Counted from the first letter of the stretch, positions 34,801 through 46,817 are shown. The stretch: 64,000 nt of DNA from Halichondria panicea (GCF_963675165.1 NC_087381.1:6449378-6513377); one strand, 5' to 3'. Notes: a model not told the origin generated them from the letters alone. Made by a program: numbers and translations.

Positions 34801-37800
34801 TCGAAGCAACTTATGGGAGGGCTTTCAATCGTTTTGACACTGTGATGATTAGCAATCTTGACGATCTTACCGGCTCTATCATCACTTCTGACAAGCCATT
34901 GGCTGTATTTTCTGGACATCAATGTGGAACTCCTACTGATGATGGAACTTGCGACTATCTTGTAGAACAATTGCCACCTCATCCAACATATGGTGACCTG
35001 TTTTTCATGGCTCCCTTTGCTGTCAGACAAAGCGGTGAACTGTACAGAATTGGCTCCCTTGGGGCTGGAGCACAAGTAACAATCAATTGTGAGTGTTTAC
35101 CAAGTTCAGCTGATGGGAATAATCGAGTTGGACTGGTTAGCGCTGGAAATGGTGTTTACACGGCCACAGTGGGTGCAGGACAATACGCTGAGTGCCAGAC
35201 ACCTCAGGATTCTCAGACCTATTGTTGTGTTACGTCCTCTCAACCCGTTACCATGGCTGCTTACACACTTGGAAACTTGATTGACAACCTTCAAAACATT
35301 CAGGATCCACCACTTCCTTTTAATCCGATTGGAGATCCATCTCTCGTTTATATACCACCAGTTAACTCTTATTTGAATAGTTATAGTCTCAGTACAGCCA
35401 AAAATTTGACTACTCAGTTTCAGGGATTTATAAGCTACATCTTGCCCACTCGCATCTTTGATAATTCCCCACAAGATCGGCAGAGGTTTCGTGTAAATGG
35501 AGAAACATACATTCCCGACCAATACGAAGCCATCAACTGTTTAGTAGGTGGTTCAAATGAGGTGTGTGCTTACGGAGCTACCAGATTTTTGGGCGTAGGT
35601 AATTTTAACCTTTCTTACGACAACATTGAAGGTGGAGCATTCTGGGGATTTGCATACGGCTACGCTCGAGAGGTTTCATTTGCTTATCCTTTGCCTTTTG
35701 AAATGGAGCCAGTTGGATGTAAGTTTTCGGAAAATTCTTGTCATTATACGTTAACATTACATTTTTCTCTTTGTTTATGTAGTGGCCTGGATTCGAGCAG
35801 TGGATCGAGTTGTACTGGAAACTGTTGGAACGGTTGATCTCATGTTTAGTATCACCCGTGGTGATCAGTCAGGGCGTAGTAGAGCATTTGCTGACACTCA
35901 AGACCTCTCAGCCATAGCAGGTATTTAGTTCATACCATTACGCAGTAAGTCTTGTTGTATAATTGGTAATCAATGACTTCCATGCAGGTTCTGATTATAA
36001 TGATCCTCAGCCACAAAATAATGGTGGGCCCACTGAAAATGGCAACCTGCGATGGAGAGCTGGCGACACGTTACCTCGTGTTCCATACGTAGTCACTATT
36101 TTGGATGATAACATTCCAGAGCCAGTGGAAGTTGTGGAGGTGATGGTGCTGTGTGTTGCAGGAGAGAACTGCTACCTGCCCAGAACTCGGTACACCATAA
36201 CCATTATTGATGATCAAGGTGAGTGTCACTTCAAGGTGGTGGCTACTACCATAGCAACAAGTTTCTTTGTAGTGGCCCCACATGAAAGCCACTTGTATTG
36301 TTTGGTGGTAATAATGACAGCTGTGGCCATGGGGAGAATGTAATTGTGGGACAATAAGCTTGGCAACCAACAGATGGGCAGTGTTTCATTGAGAACACAA
36401 GCAAGATGGTTGTGGTCATAATTATAATTATATGATCATAGATTATCCTTTGATGTACGATCACTCTAGTTTCCTGGAAACAGCTTATAGTGCATGGAAA
36501 CTAGGCACACATTAGAATACTGGCTACTTGTAATTCCTAGTGACCACACAAGCAGATGGTTGTGGTCAGTGCTACTTTGATGTATCTAGTTTCCTGAAAC
36601 AGTTAGCTTGTAGTGGAAGGCACACACTAGAATGCTGGCTACTAAACATGCAAGTGCATGCATGCATTCAGTTGCTCTCTTCTGTAATTACGTATACTTG
36701 AGTGTGTTTACAGGAAATCATAGCGTTCTGCATGTGTTTGAGCATAACATTGATTGTTGTTAGCCAATGAATATAGTGCATGGATCAATCGTTGTTACAT
36801 TACGGGCCTTGTGTGATAATGATCAAGATTGCTGTATATTGCCCATCCCCTTATTATAGGTGCCTGTCCTGACCTACCTGATTTCTCTGGTGGATCCATC
36901 TCATACGACTTTGAGTTTTTCTCAGAGATTAATGGTCGACCATACGGAACAGTTGCCATGTACATGTGTGATGTTGGAACTATAATGGGAGAACCTACAA
37001 GAACTTGTGAGAATAGAGTGTGGTCAGGAAGTGTACCAAGCTGCGGAGTGACAAGTAAGTAGACCCACTGTCAGTATTTTGGCATCCTATACAAGATCGT
37101 ATGATGACTTTGCTTCCCTGCAGATCCGGTTGTGATTATGTTCAGTAGGGCCACGTTCTCATTCAGTGAGAGTGATGGACAAGGCTTCGTGGAGATAGTG
37201 GCAAACATGGCTCCCACTCAAGACCTTGACTTCATAGTAACCGGAGGTAAGTAGCTCATAGTGTGAATTGTGTCAGTGTACAATTATTATAATGAGCATT
37301 TTCATGCTTTTAAGAGCTATAATTTAAAGCCTCTTGCACATTTATTACTTGATACACTAATCGTTATTGCAGGCCCCAGCACTCAAGACTTTGTGGTTGT
37401 GTCGGCAGCTGGTCTTCCTGGTCGGTTCACACTCTCTGCCGGGCAGACGTCCGTCCGAGTGCCGTTCAACATCAATAACGATGAGGTTGGTCTGGAGGAT
37501 CTGGAGACGTATTTGGCATTTCTCTCTCTCACCTCTGAGGCTATGGCCGCTGGACACTCTTTGGGAGCTCTAACTCAAGCCACTGTGTCAGTCACGGACG
37601 ATGACGGTATATCTATACACTATAAATATATACTTACACATTGTATTTGGACACTCTATGATGTTGTGTATACACTGTGCAATGAAGACTGTGTCATTTT
37701 ATTCTCTTTGCAATCAAATTAATTGTAACGGGAAGACTGGCTATCATCCAGCTACAAACAAATGATTAATTGTTGTTCTAATGGAATGTCAATATGCCCA

Positions 37801-40800
37801 CACAGCTGTCGATGTGAGTGTGGGTCAGACAACATACAGTGTTCAAGAATCTGACGGCTCAGTCACTCTCTCCTATGTACTCAACCGAGAGGCTGTCAGA
37901 GACGTGTCATTTGATGTCATCAACACTGACGGAACAGCCACTGGTGGTGGTATCGGTACGTATGTCTGCAATACTTAGTGATGACCGTTGTTAAGATTAT
38001 AGGGTCAGCGCCAAACTATCTCTGCAGTGCCAAAACTAATTTTCTCGATCCCTTTGTAGATTATGTCTCTGCTGGCTACTCTCTGAACATTCCTGCCGGT
38101 CAAACTGGTGTGACCAGAAGTGTTTCCATAACGATGGACAATCTAGGATTTGAAGGAGCCGAGAACTTTGTCAACAGCATATCCAGCATCAGCACTGATG
38201 GTGTGGGGGCGGGTGAACCTGATGCCACAGTTACCATTCAAGACTCAGATGGTATGTTACTTTCATTTGTAGCTAGGAAGAAATCACGGTCAAAATTGAT
38301 CACAGATTTAATCTATATAAGTATAAGCAAACCACCGTGTAACATAATCTGTAGCTTGGTTTATCTTGAACTCGATTTTATAATATTGATTATCAATTGT
38401 GTTATTTTTTGCAGCTATTCAGATTATGTTTAGCATGGCGATATTCTCGTTTGCTGAGAATGTTGAGGGTGGTCAAGGTTTTGTGGATATCGTGAGCAAC
38501 ATACCAGCTGCACAAAGCTTCACATTCAACGTTAATGGAGGCCCCAGCACTCAAGACTTTGTGGTTGTGTCGGCAGCTGGTCTTCTTGGTCAGGTGACAT
38601 TCCCTGCCGGCCAGACGACTGTTCGAGTGCCGTTTAACATCAATAACGACGAGGTTGGTCTGGAGGATCTGGAGATGTATGTGGCATCTCTCTCCCTTAC
38701 TCCTGAGGCTATTGCTGGTGGAGTATCTCTGGCAGCCATCTCTCAAGCCGATGTGCAAGTGGTGGATGATGACGGTATGTGGAGCTTGTACGTAGTTGCT
38801 AATGGCAACACAACATGCACAGCTGCACGTATACTGAGACTATATGATATTCACACACTGGGATTTGTTGCAATAATTATTGCAGTCACAATTAACATTG
38901 TGCAAGTACTAGCCTATAGCTACTGTCAGTATAATTATTGCTGCAAATGCTCACTCAAATTGCGTTGTCCTATTACTGTGTTATAGCGCTACAATATAAA
39001 TGTGTGGTTATATTATGCAGAGGTCAGTGTGAGTGTGGGTCAGACAACATACAGTGCTCAAGAATCTGACGGCTCAGTCACTCTCTCTTATGTGCTCAAC
39101 CGAGAGGCTGTCAGAGACGTGTCATTTGATGTCATCAACACTGACGGAACAGCCACTGGTGGTGGTATCGGTACGTATGTCTGCAATACTTAGTGATAAC
39201 CGTTGTTAAGATTAGGGTCAGTGCCAAACTAATGTGTTAAATCTCTCCAGTGCCAAAACTATTTTTCTCGTAGATTACGACTCTGCTGGCTACTCTCTGA
39301 ACATTCCAGCCGGTCAAACTAGTGTGTCCAGAACCGTTTCCATAACGATGGATGGCGTAGCAGGAGAGACACCCCCTGAAACCTTCAGTAATTCTATCAG
39401 TTCGATCAACACAGTTAGTGTAGTCGCTGGTCCAGCCGAGGCTACTGTCCAGATCCTGGATTCAGATGGTAAAGATCACTAAAACTATTTTCTTGTAGAA
39501 CTGAATGCATAATTATCGTAAAGCAGATAGTATTCAAAGGTCTAAATGTGGGCTATATATTATACCCAACTGTATGTGGTATATATATACAACCCCACAT
39601 TTTTACAACGTGTTGCACTTCCATAAAATTATAATAATGGTGCTAGATTGGCCTCTTGCATGGTTATAGCTTTGCCTAGCTATAATCCCTTTATTTTGAG
39701 CTAGTGTGCTCGCACTTCAATTAATGTATCTCCTCCCAACCACCAGCACCAGTTACCGTGTCATTCGGAGAAATTGAATACAACTTTGTTGAGAACGAGG
39801 TTACAGGCACTATTCGAGTGGTGACCTCAAGACCCTCTCCTGTTGACTTTTCATTTACTGTTACTGCACGTACGTTGTCATAGCTACTGAGTATATAGAG
39901 TGCAGCACCTAATTTGTGAACAAATTACCACTCTCACACACACACCCACTCACCCACCCACTCACACACCCACTTACCCACCCACTCACATACACACACA
40001 GCTCTCAGTGATACCCAGTTCATAGCCCCATCCGGTGGATCCATTGACGTCACTGCAACCTTCCCAGCCGGTACCAGTTCGTCTGACATCACATTTCCCA
40101 TCAATGACAATAACTTTGCCCTTGAGGCGGTGGAGGAACTAATTGCCACGCTGAGCCTTAACAACGCACCTACTGGAGTGGAATTCGGCACGCCCAGTGT
40201 GACTGTTATCAGGATACAAGATGATGATGGTGAGTGTGATCATGGGTGCATCTGTGTGGGTGTGGGTGAAGACACTCACCGTGTTTCTAATAACATGAGA
40301 GTTAGCGATGGGATAATGGTAAATGTATAAAATGTATGTATTATGGTGCATGCATGATTGGTCTCATTCCCCGTATATGGTTAGCGTCATTAGTTACAGA
40401 GGTATTAATTAACTAACACTGCTATGACACATTTATTGCTTATTTTCTCTGTTTTATACAACTCATTTTTATTGACCTCCCCAGAATTTTCTGTTGGTTT
40501 TGTCAATGACCAAGTGCCTGTTTCTGAAAGTGAAGGTAGTGTTACCCTCAACATTGTGAGCACTCCAGCAGCTCGTCCGGTGGAAATCACCGTTATCACT
40601 CAAGATATTATTGGCGGAGTAAGACCAGCAACGGCTGATGTTGGTAAGATATTTAATACACAGTGAAGTCTGTCTATTTTGGTCACCCTATAATTATATA
40701 AAGTAATTACTCTACATGATAAAATACAGCCAGGTTAATGGACCCTAAAGTCTCCATAGCTGATGATATGTTTGTTTGTACCTGTGTTGGTAGGTCACCT

Positions 40801-43800
40801 CTTAATTTATATTACACCATGCAAGGGTGACCGTCATAGATATGCAGGTTTCAATGTTAACAAGCAAGTATTTTAACACTTGGCTCACTTGGCTTAACAC
40901 TTGGCTACTTAAACTGGTGTAAAAAATTGTTTCTCCTTCAAATGCATGATTTTTCATTGTGCAAGTTTTAACTCCATTGATTGTACCTCATGCAATATTA
41001 TAGCCACTCACAATGCTTTTCCACTGCATACACAGACTACAACGTGACAATGGTGGAGATAACCATCCCAGCATTTGCAACATCCGCTGGCTTCACCGTG
41101 GGGATTATTACCGATGTCGTTGTGGAAGGTGATGAAGTCTTCCGAGCTGTAATAGTTGGAGCTTCAGCTGACGAGGAACCATTGCCCGTTAGTCAGCCCC
41201 AGAGTGAGGTCACCATTGTAGACGATGATAGTGAGTGATGAGTTATTTTAATAGCAACGTTTTTGTTTGTCTGAAACTTTAGCTAGGATTGTTCAATTTC
41301 TGAAGTATGTAAGTATATTCCATAGCTCTCTGAAAGCCCTTCAAACAATATGCTATATATAATGTTCTGCGATGATCCATGACTGCCCACAACTCTAGTT
41401 TGTAACATCCAATTAAAAGAAAGTTTACTGGTAGTTAACGTTTTGGTATTTGCAACTTGCAGTGGTGAGTGTCAGCTTCTCCATGGCAACCTTCTCTTTT
41501 GATGAGGGATCTGGAACTGGCTCTGTAACTATTGTCAAGAATGCTGCAACCAACTTCCCATTTGATATCAGAGTAACTGGAGGTTCGTGTTGTATTTATA
41601 GCCTAGAAATAGTAAATTATATTACATGTACACAGTCACCTGCAGTACGTGTTTATGTACTTACACAGGTCCCAGTACACAGACTGGCATCACGGTGAAT
41701 GCAGGAGGTATTGATAGCACTATCACATTCTCTGCCAATCAGCAAATGATCACAATCGACTTTCCTGTCGGTGATGATGAGTTGGGACTGGAAGTGTTGG
41801 AGCGATACATTGCCAACTTGGAGATCATTGGCTCTCCCAGTGGAGTCGTTACCGGGACGATCACTTCCACTGAGGTGCAAGTGAGAGATAATGATGGTAA
41901 CTAATTGAGTAAAGGACAGTAGCTGTTCACAGCCACTCCCCCACACACGCCCCCACACCACCACCCCCCACACACACACAGAAGTGTCAGTTGGATTCCA
42001 CGTTGAATCAGTGACAGTGGAAGAAAGTGATGGAATGTTCAGAATGTGTGTGCGTCTGAACATATCTGCCGCTGAGAATATCATTGTCTCCTTAGCAATA
42101 CAAGACGGCTCTGCTATAGATGGACAAGGTGTGTGAGAAGTGTCCTTTTTTTTAAGTCAATTAACATAATTATTCCCTCCGCACATGACACCTAATCCCC
42201 CCTCCCCCTCACACACACACACACACACACACAGATTACACCTCCTCGTCTATTCCCTCTGAGCTACTGATAGCAGCTGGTGAGACAGAGGCATGCTTCA
42301 CGGGTGACATCATCGAGGATGGAATACCAGGCGAGGGTACAGAGTCCTTCACCATATTTATCACCGGAGTGGATCAATCTGGAGTAATCATATCTAGAGA
42401 CACAACCCAAGTTATTATACAACACAGCGATGGTAAGTATCTCTGTGCTTCATAAAATAATGTCAAATCAGTATACCCAAGTTAAGTATGTGAGTCAAGT
42501 GACTATAATAATATTGACCCCCAATAGCATTGTTGGTGGGCCTGTTTGTATGTTTGATCCTTTTGAAAGGCCATAATTTTAGTTCTGGTGGACACAATTT
42601 CAATGATTTGTGGTTTTATGAAACGCAGGTCTTTCAGTTGGTATCTCTCTGAAAATATCATGGACGTTTTCCTAAAATGAGTAAAGAGCTTCTTTTAATC
42701 TTTCAGAAAACCACAAAATCGTTTATTGAAACACAAGTTGGTTCATGCAGCTTTATTCTCCCACAGCACAATGCCTTCCTCTGCCAGAGATAGCCAATGG
42801 AATGATCTCTTATCTTCCTGATAACACTTCTAATTATGACGTCGGAACTACGGCCAGCTACGTTTGTGAAGATGGATTCTTTCTCAGTGGAGACATAACT
42901 AGAGATTGTCAATCTGACGGAATATTCTCTGGTATGGAACCTGTTTGCTCTATGATTTGTGAGTGGACCATCTTTATTACATTCATAGTATCTAAAAAAC
43001 TGATACCTTTCCAGCTATGTGTGCTGACTTGCTTGCTATTGCTAATGGAGACATTGCTTACAGTTCTACTAACATGCCACGGCCGATAGGCACTGTTGCC
43101 TCATACACTTGTAATGATGGCTTTAACATTGCCGGCCCAGTGAGCAGAACTTGTGTGGAGAACGCTGGCTCAGGAATGTTCGATATGACAGCTCCAACTT
43201 GTATTCGTAAGTTTATCAATCTCTGAACTAATCTACTCTTGCAACATTTTTATGTGTCTTGTAAAATGCACTAACTTCTACAGCTGGTTGTAAAGCGGAG
43301 ATATACCAGAGTCATTCTTGGCCCAACACGGCACTAGGGTCTACTGCACTGTCCCCTTGTCCATGTGTTGAGGTATTGGGTGTGTTCGCAGGGAATGTCA
43401 GCAGACAGTGCTCTGGGTCAATCAGTGAGGGAGGTATGTGGAAGGATGAGCTTGACCTCAGCAGCTGTGAGACTACACTTTCAGACATATCCCGGGAATT
43501 GTGTGAGATTACACTAGTGAGTGGTTTGAGGAAGTTAAAAATAATATACCTGTTAGAAAACTGCATGACTAAAACATTGCTTATTTAATTAATTCTATAA
43601 TTATAGCCAACCAACCAAAATGTTGTCTTTTAGTTACCATATAGCGGGTTATTTTCGTATTTCATATTATTATAACTAAGCCGCAATGGATTCAACGTCA
43701 CAGCTATCCTGAGCTGTACGAATATTTAAAATACGAATGGACAGTTCATACGAACGTTTGCACCAACGAAATTTACCTGCTATACGGTAGTTAGAGCTAG

Positions 43801-46800
43801 CTGAATTCCTCATTCATTTTGCTGTACTGAAATGAATCACTTTTCCCTTTACTAGGGACTCTCATCAAATATGACAACTCAAGTGTCCAATCAGATTGCC
43901 AACATTACATCCAAACCTCAAAATCTGACTGCAAGTCAAATCACCTTGGTTACTGCAATAGTAGAGCAAGTAGCAGAAAAAGCTGCTGTCAACCAAGAGG
44001 TGAACATTGTTACTTGCCAATGAGTTATGACTCTTTCACATATTCAGGTGAGGGATAACTATCTTCAAACAATCGACAATATTCAGCAAGCCGATGTTGA
44101 CGTCATCTATGAGAGCCAGCTGGCAATGAATTCATCAACAAGGTATGTTGCAAGTAATATACTATTATGGGTTGTTTATTCATGTAAGCCTTACAAAAGG
44201 TGCTGACTCCCGCTATGTATTTTATGACAGTCCTTCTCTTATCCAATTTTTTGGCTGTTTTCCCTTCCCTGTATGTATAATTATGTGTTAAGTTGAAACC
44301 CATTATTAGTTAGAAATTATTATGCTGTCATCTTTGCCAGAATATGTTTACGCTGATAATATTATTTACCCTCTCGGCATAGGATTCTTGCAAGCCTCGA
44401 AACATTTCTGGACAATCTCAATACTTCAACTGTTTCCACAAACTCCACAAGCAATCAGACTGTTTTAAGTTTTGAAACATTTGCTATGACAGTGCAAGAT
44501 TTAGACCCTGACAGTTTCCAGGGCCAGACATTCGTTGTTGATTTAGGCCCTGTCGAAGAGGCAATGAACAATACTGGCGTTATCGACCAAGATGCTCTGA
44601 TGACAGCTAATGATTACATGACTAATAACAGATCTGAGATTGATTCCCTTAGTGAAGACACCGAAAACTCAACAGCCTCTCTACGTTTAAGCCCTTTGAT
44701 TCTTGAAGAATGCCCTACAACAAATCTTTCACTTCGGCAGAGACTAAGTTACTCTGTTTTCTTGTCTGATGTGCTTTTCCTTCCTGAGAACAGAAGTACT
44801 AATCAGGTGGGATCTATTGTGGTGGCTGCAAGACTAGCTTGTCTGCAGACCAACAAGACAGTGCTCACAGTACCAGTACGGACAAGCTTTCTGATCAGAA
44901 TGACGGTATAATTATGAACAAATTAACAGTAAATTAATTTGTCTGCAGGATAATATCGAAAACAGTAGCTGTGCTGTGTATAAGACTCAAGGTAAGTGCC
45001 CTCACATTAAGCAGTAACACGCTTAATTCACAGTATTATTATTTGAAAAAAAACTTTACAGCTTTAATAGTTTTATACTTATAACAAAGTCTTAATTTCT
45101 AATGCCGGCTATTTCAGATCAGTTTGGAGCTTGGGACACTGCTGGATGTAGAGAGATAACCAGTTCCAATGGGAGAAAAGATTGCGAGTGCAGACAATTG
45201 GGCCACTTTGGAATACTCTTTGTAAGTTTAATGACTGTCTATATTACTATACTGATTTATCCTCATGATTACAGGATTTAAATCCAATGTCATTACCTGA
45301 AAATCTTGCAATTGCTTTGAGCACCATCACATACATTGGCCTGGGCTTGTCTGTAATATGTCTTCTGGTGTTTATATTCACCATTTTTATCAGCAAGTAA
45401 GTAGCAACCTGCCCAGTTTGTTCGACGTTTTTCTATTCTATTCCGTAGGAAGCTCCTCGCTGATAAGCAGAATCAAATCCTCATCAACATGAGTATTTCA
45501 CTGATATGCCTGTACGTCACCTTCTTCATTGGAGGGTTCACTGTTGGTGTCCCACCTCTTTGTGGGGTCATGTCTGCCCTCCTGCAATATTTCTTTTTAG
45601 TGTTCTTCTCCTGGGCGGCTGTAGAAGCTGTCTGGCTCTACCTCAAACTGGTAGTGGTAATGGGATCTCAGTCCCTCACCTCCAAGTTCATGCTGAAGGC
45701 TGGACTTCCAGCTTGGTGTAAGCAATCGCTAATGTTGGCATGAGGGATCGCTTGGGTACTCATGAGTTGATAGTGCATTCAGTTTTGTTGATGTGCTTCT
45801 TGTCTGTATAATTATAGTTAGAGTGCTTAATTACTCCACATGCAGTACTACCCTTTATGATTGTTGTCATCAGTGTGGGGGCGGGACACCAGTACTACAG
45901 CAACCCATATTAGTAAGTACTTGGAAATCTTATAATTTTTTAATTTTTCACAATGTAGCGGGTATAATCAATTTGAGGGTATAAATTTGCAGAAACACCG
46001 TTAGAAAGAATTTCGCGTTATTTTTAGTGAAGAAAAAAGGTGAAAGTTTATACCCATGAAATACACCTGCTATACTACGGTAAATCAGCCTGATGACGAT
46101 GCTACAGCATGCACACTTAATATAATACTGAATTCGGATGCTAAGTTCTGCATGCATGTGTAGTTCAAGTCATGCACCCTCATATAACATGCATGTGGCA
46201 TGTATATACGGTATTACGCCAGACCCTCGGCCCATTGATCACATAATTATATACACATCATTATTCATTCAGCTGTCGTCCTACTGAATGGCCTTTCTAT
46301 TTTGGATTCATTCTTCCTTTTGTCATTATCTACGTATTCAACTGGATCGTGTTTGTTGCCATCATGGTGTCCATTTGCAAGCATTTTAGAAACCTGCAGT
46401 CACTAAACGAGAGCTCCGTATGTCAACAGTTGAGGAATGTTAAGAAGAACTTGGTCATTGCAATGTGCCTATCGGTTGTACTTGGCCTGGGTTGGGGCTT
46501 TGGACTAGTATCAACAAGCTCTGGTCTTGTGGAGCTGTCATTCACATTCCAAGTGATATTCTCGATCTTTGTAGGCTCTCAAGGTGTGCTAATTTTTATT
46601 ATATATGGTCTTCGAAGCACTGAATTCCGCCAGACATGGATAAAACTCTTTAGTAGCTGTCGATCAAATACTGATAACTTTGTGTCTTCTGAGAAAGGAA
46701 GCACTAATCCACGAGATAATTCTAGCACTGTCGGAGTGGAGTTATCGAGCGTGAACACATTATCAAGCAAGCAGTGTTCTCCACGCAATGAAGAAAAGAA

Positions 46801-46804
46801 CTAA
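31799..46804 (+). CDS. Giant adhesion-type GPCR: IgGFc-binding - 9 Calx-beta - 3 sushi - HRM - GAIN/GPS - 7TM
   Basis: Exons: leader (31799-31892, or copy B 33690-33788), 34186-35718, 35783-35920, 35988-36218, 36860-37054, 37124-37246, 37373-37606, 37806-37955, 38060-38251, 38415-38774, 39021-39170, 39274-39468, 39747-39869, 40002-40229, 40485-40643, 41036-41230, 41463-41582, 41669-41896, 41982-42128, 42235-42432, 42767-42958, 43015-43206, 43284-43516, 43856-43999, 44048-44142, 44383-44905, 44949-44991, 45118-45221, 45275-45396, 45449-45717, 45846-45912, 46273-46804. Reading phase closes at every junction after copy A. The product is about 2,500 aa. Calx-beta arrays bind calcium and mediate adhesion in other proteins (ADGRV1, aggregation factors). 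The GAIN/7TM half places it among adhesion GPCRs. It is likely a Ca-dependent surface adhesion receptor; the ligand is unknown. AATAAA follows the stop. Confidence 0.9.
31960..32110 (+). pseudogene. Relic of a sushi exon and its intron
   Basis: The sequence GGATTTGAGACTCGAGTGTG and TAGACTCAGGGAGATG, then TAGGTTCTGAGAAA and TTAATAATTGCATGTTTG, matches the 3' half of the sushi exon at 4770-4952 and its intron (GGATCTGAGATTCGAACGTG, GGGAGATGG, TAGGTTCTGAGAAATTAAA). It keeps no complete domain. A parallel, shorter relic follows the third leader copy at about 59050-59115. Confidence 0.65.
33690..33788 (+). CDS. Secretory leader exon, copy B (phase-incompatible with next exon)
   Basis: ATG MASSQSLCCMFLLSVLLHIS, then LGASDELIPPWIA and GTAAGT. 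Relative to copies A and C it has a net 5-bp gain in the last third (GATGAATTGATCCCACCCTGG), so it ends in phase 0. The next exon at 34186 needs phase 1. It may therefore be unused, be spliced to an unseen intermediate exon, or carry an assembly error. It is the leader copy closest to the receptor body. Confidence 0.6.
33830..33955. mobile_element. Diverged MITE, TTAGACACTGTTT family
   Basis: The ends TTAGACAC and CAGTGTCTAG, with an interior like that of the 24304-24436 element (GATTTAGAAGTCCAAAGGC.., GGCTTCTAATCACAT), mark a degraded copy between leader copy B and the IgGFc-type exon. Confidence 0.65.
34186..35718 (+). CDS. IgGFc-binding-protein-type N-terminal exon of the giant receptor
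   Basis: One 1,533-nt exon (511 codons) reads without interruption. It contains SDKPLAVFSGHQC and CDYLVEQLPPHPTYG followed by a YRIGSL segment, the pattern of the IgGFc_binding domain known from FCGBP and many invertebrate secreted proteins. Paired cysteines and many Asn-x-Ser/Thr-type sites fit an extracellular location. It begins after CCCCTGCAG with NPTAPNTRGSRFALAFM and ends GAT|GTAAGT in phase 1, the phase used by all following ectodomain exons. Confidence 0.88.
35783..42432 (+). CDS. Calx-beta array of the giant receptor (nine modules, one sushi)
   Basis: Nine Calx-beta modules, usually two phase 1-1 exons each (strands A-D, then E-G ending in the acidic D/E-D-D/S-D-G turn, e.g. TDDDG, QDSDG, QDDDG). 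Modules: 35783+35988, 37124+37373, 37806+38060, 38415 (single exon), 39021+39274, 39747+40002, 40485+41036, 41463+41669, 41982+42235. A sushi exon (36860-37054) interrupts after module 1. Modules 2/4 and 3/5 are near-identical pairs (GQTTYS.QESDGSVTLSYVL in 3/5; STQDFVVVSAAGL in 2/4), showing a recent two-module duplication. The acidic loops are the expected Ca-binding sites. Confidence 0.9.
36395..36655 (+). repeat. Intronic tandem duplication of ~150 bp
   Basis: Two consecutive copies share AAGCAGATGGTTGTGGTCA, TTTGATGTA, CTAGTTTCCTG.AAACAG, GGCACACA.TAGAAT.CTGGCTACT. They lie between Calx-beta module 1 and the sushi exon and do not include an exon. Confidence 0.7.
39910..40001 (+). repeat. 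CA/CCCA-rich microsatellite forming a splice acceptor
   Basis: A run of CACACACCCACTCACCCAC-type units ends in ACACACACAG, the acceptor of exon 40002. Comparable CA tracts serve as acceptors at 41960-41981, 42210-42234, 62890-62930 and 63545-63566, and on the minus strand before 10809 and 11467. Confidence 0.8.
42767..45221 (+). CDS. Sushi x2, HRM, GAIN and GPS exons of the giant receptor
   Basis: Two sushi exons (42767-42958, 43015-43206) are followed by an HRM-like exon (43284-43516; GCKAEIYQSHSWPNTALGST, then R.C..SISEGGMW, D..SC). Helical GAIN exons (43856-43999, 44048-44142, 44383-44905) are rich in potential N-glycosylation sites. The GPS is split over 44949-44991 and 45118-45221: SSCAVYK, FGAWDTAGC, then CECRQLGHFGILF. 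The Cys/Trp framework is intact. At the usual cleavage triplet (H-L-T/S) this protein reads Q-L-G, so autoproteolysis is not expected. Confidence 0.88.
43638..43787. mobile_element. Short MITE (CATATAGCGGGT family) in receptor intron
   Basis: The left end CCATATAGCGGGTTATTTTCG and the right end CGAAATTTACCTGCTATACGG are inverted. It is located between the HRM exon and the first GAIN exon. It belongs to the same family as 12590-12784. Confidence 0.75.
45275..46804 (+). CDS. Seven-transmembrane (adhesion/secretin-type) region of the giant receptor
   Basis: Exons 45275-45396 (TM1), 45449-45717 (TM2-TM3), 45846-45912 (TM4) and 46273-46804 (TM5-TM7 and tail). Family B features are present: ISLICLYVTFF in TM2, a Cys in the loop before TM3, FSWAAVEAVWLYLKLV in TM3, LGWGFGLV in TM6, and FQVIFSIFVGSQGVLIFIIY in TM7. 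The short cytoplasmic tail is Ser/Thr-rich and ends RNEEKN before TAA. The donor at 45717 was chosen (GGT|GTAAGC) because it keeps phase with TM4. Confidence 0.92.
45955..46077. mobile_element. Short MITE (TAGCGGGTA family) between TM4 and TM5 exons
   Basis: The ends GTAGCGGGTATAA and TTATACCC.. CACCTGCTATAC are imperfect inverted repeats around an interior with GAATTTCGCG. It is a diverged member of the 12590-12784 family. Confidence 0.6.
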
Positions 46805-46811
46805 CTTGTAT

Positions 46812-46817
46812 AATAAA
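46812..46817 (+). terminator. Poly(A) signal AATAAA of the giant receptor
   Basis: AATAAA lies 8 bases after the stop codon of the 7TM gene. The same signal is carried in the duplicated last-exon fragment at about 50566-50571. Confidence 0.6.

Noticed and set aside
41653-42084. 143-codon minus-strand frame
   Set aside because: Antisense of two Calx-beta exons and the CA tract between them.
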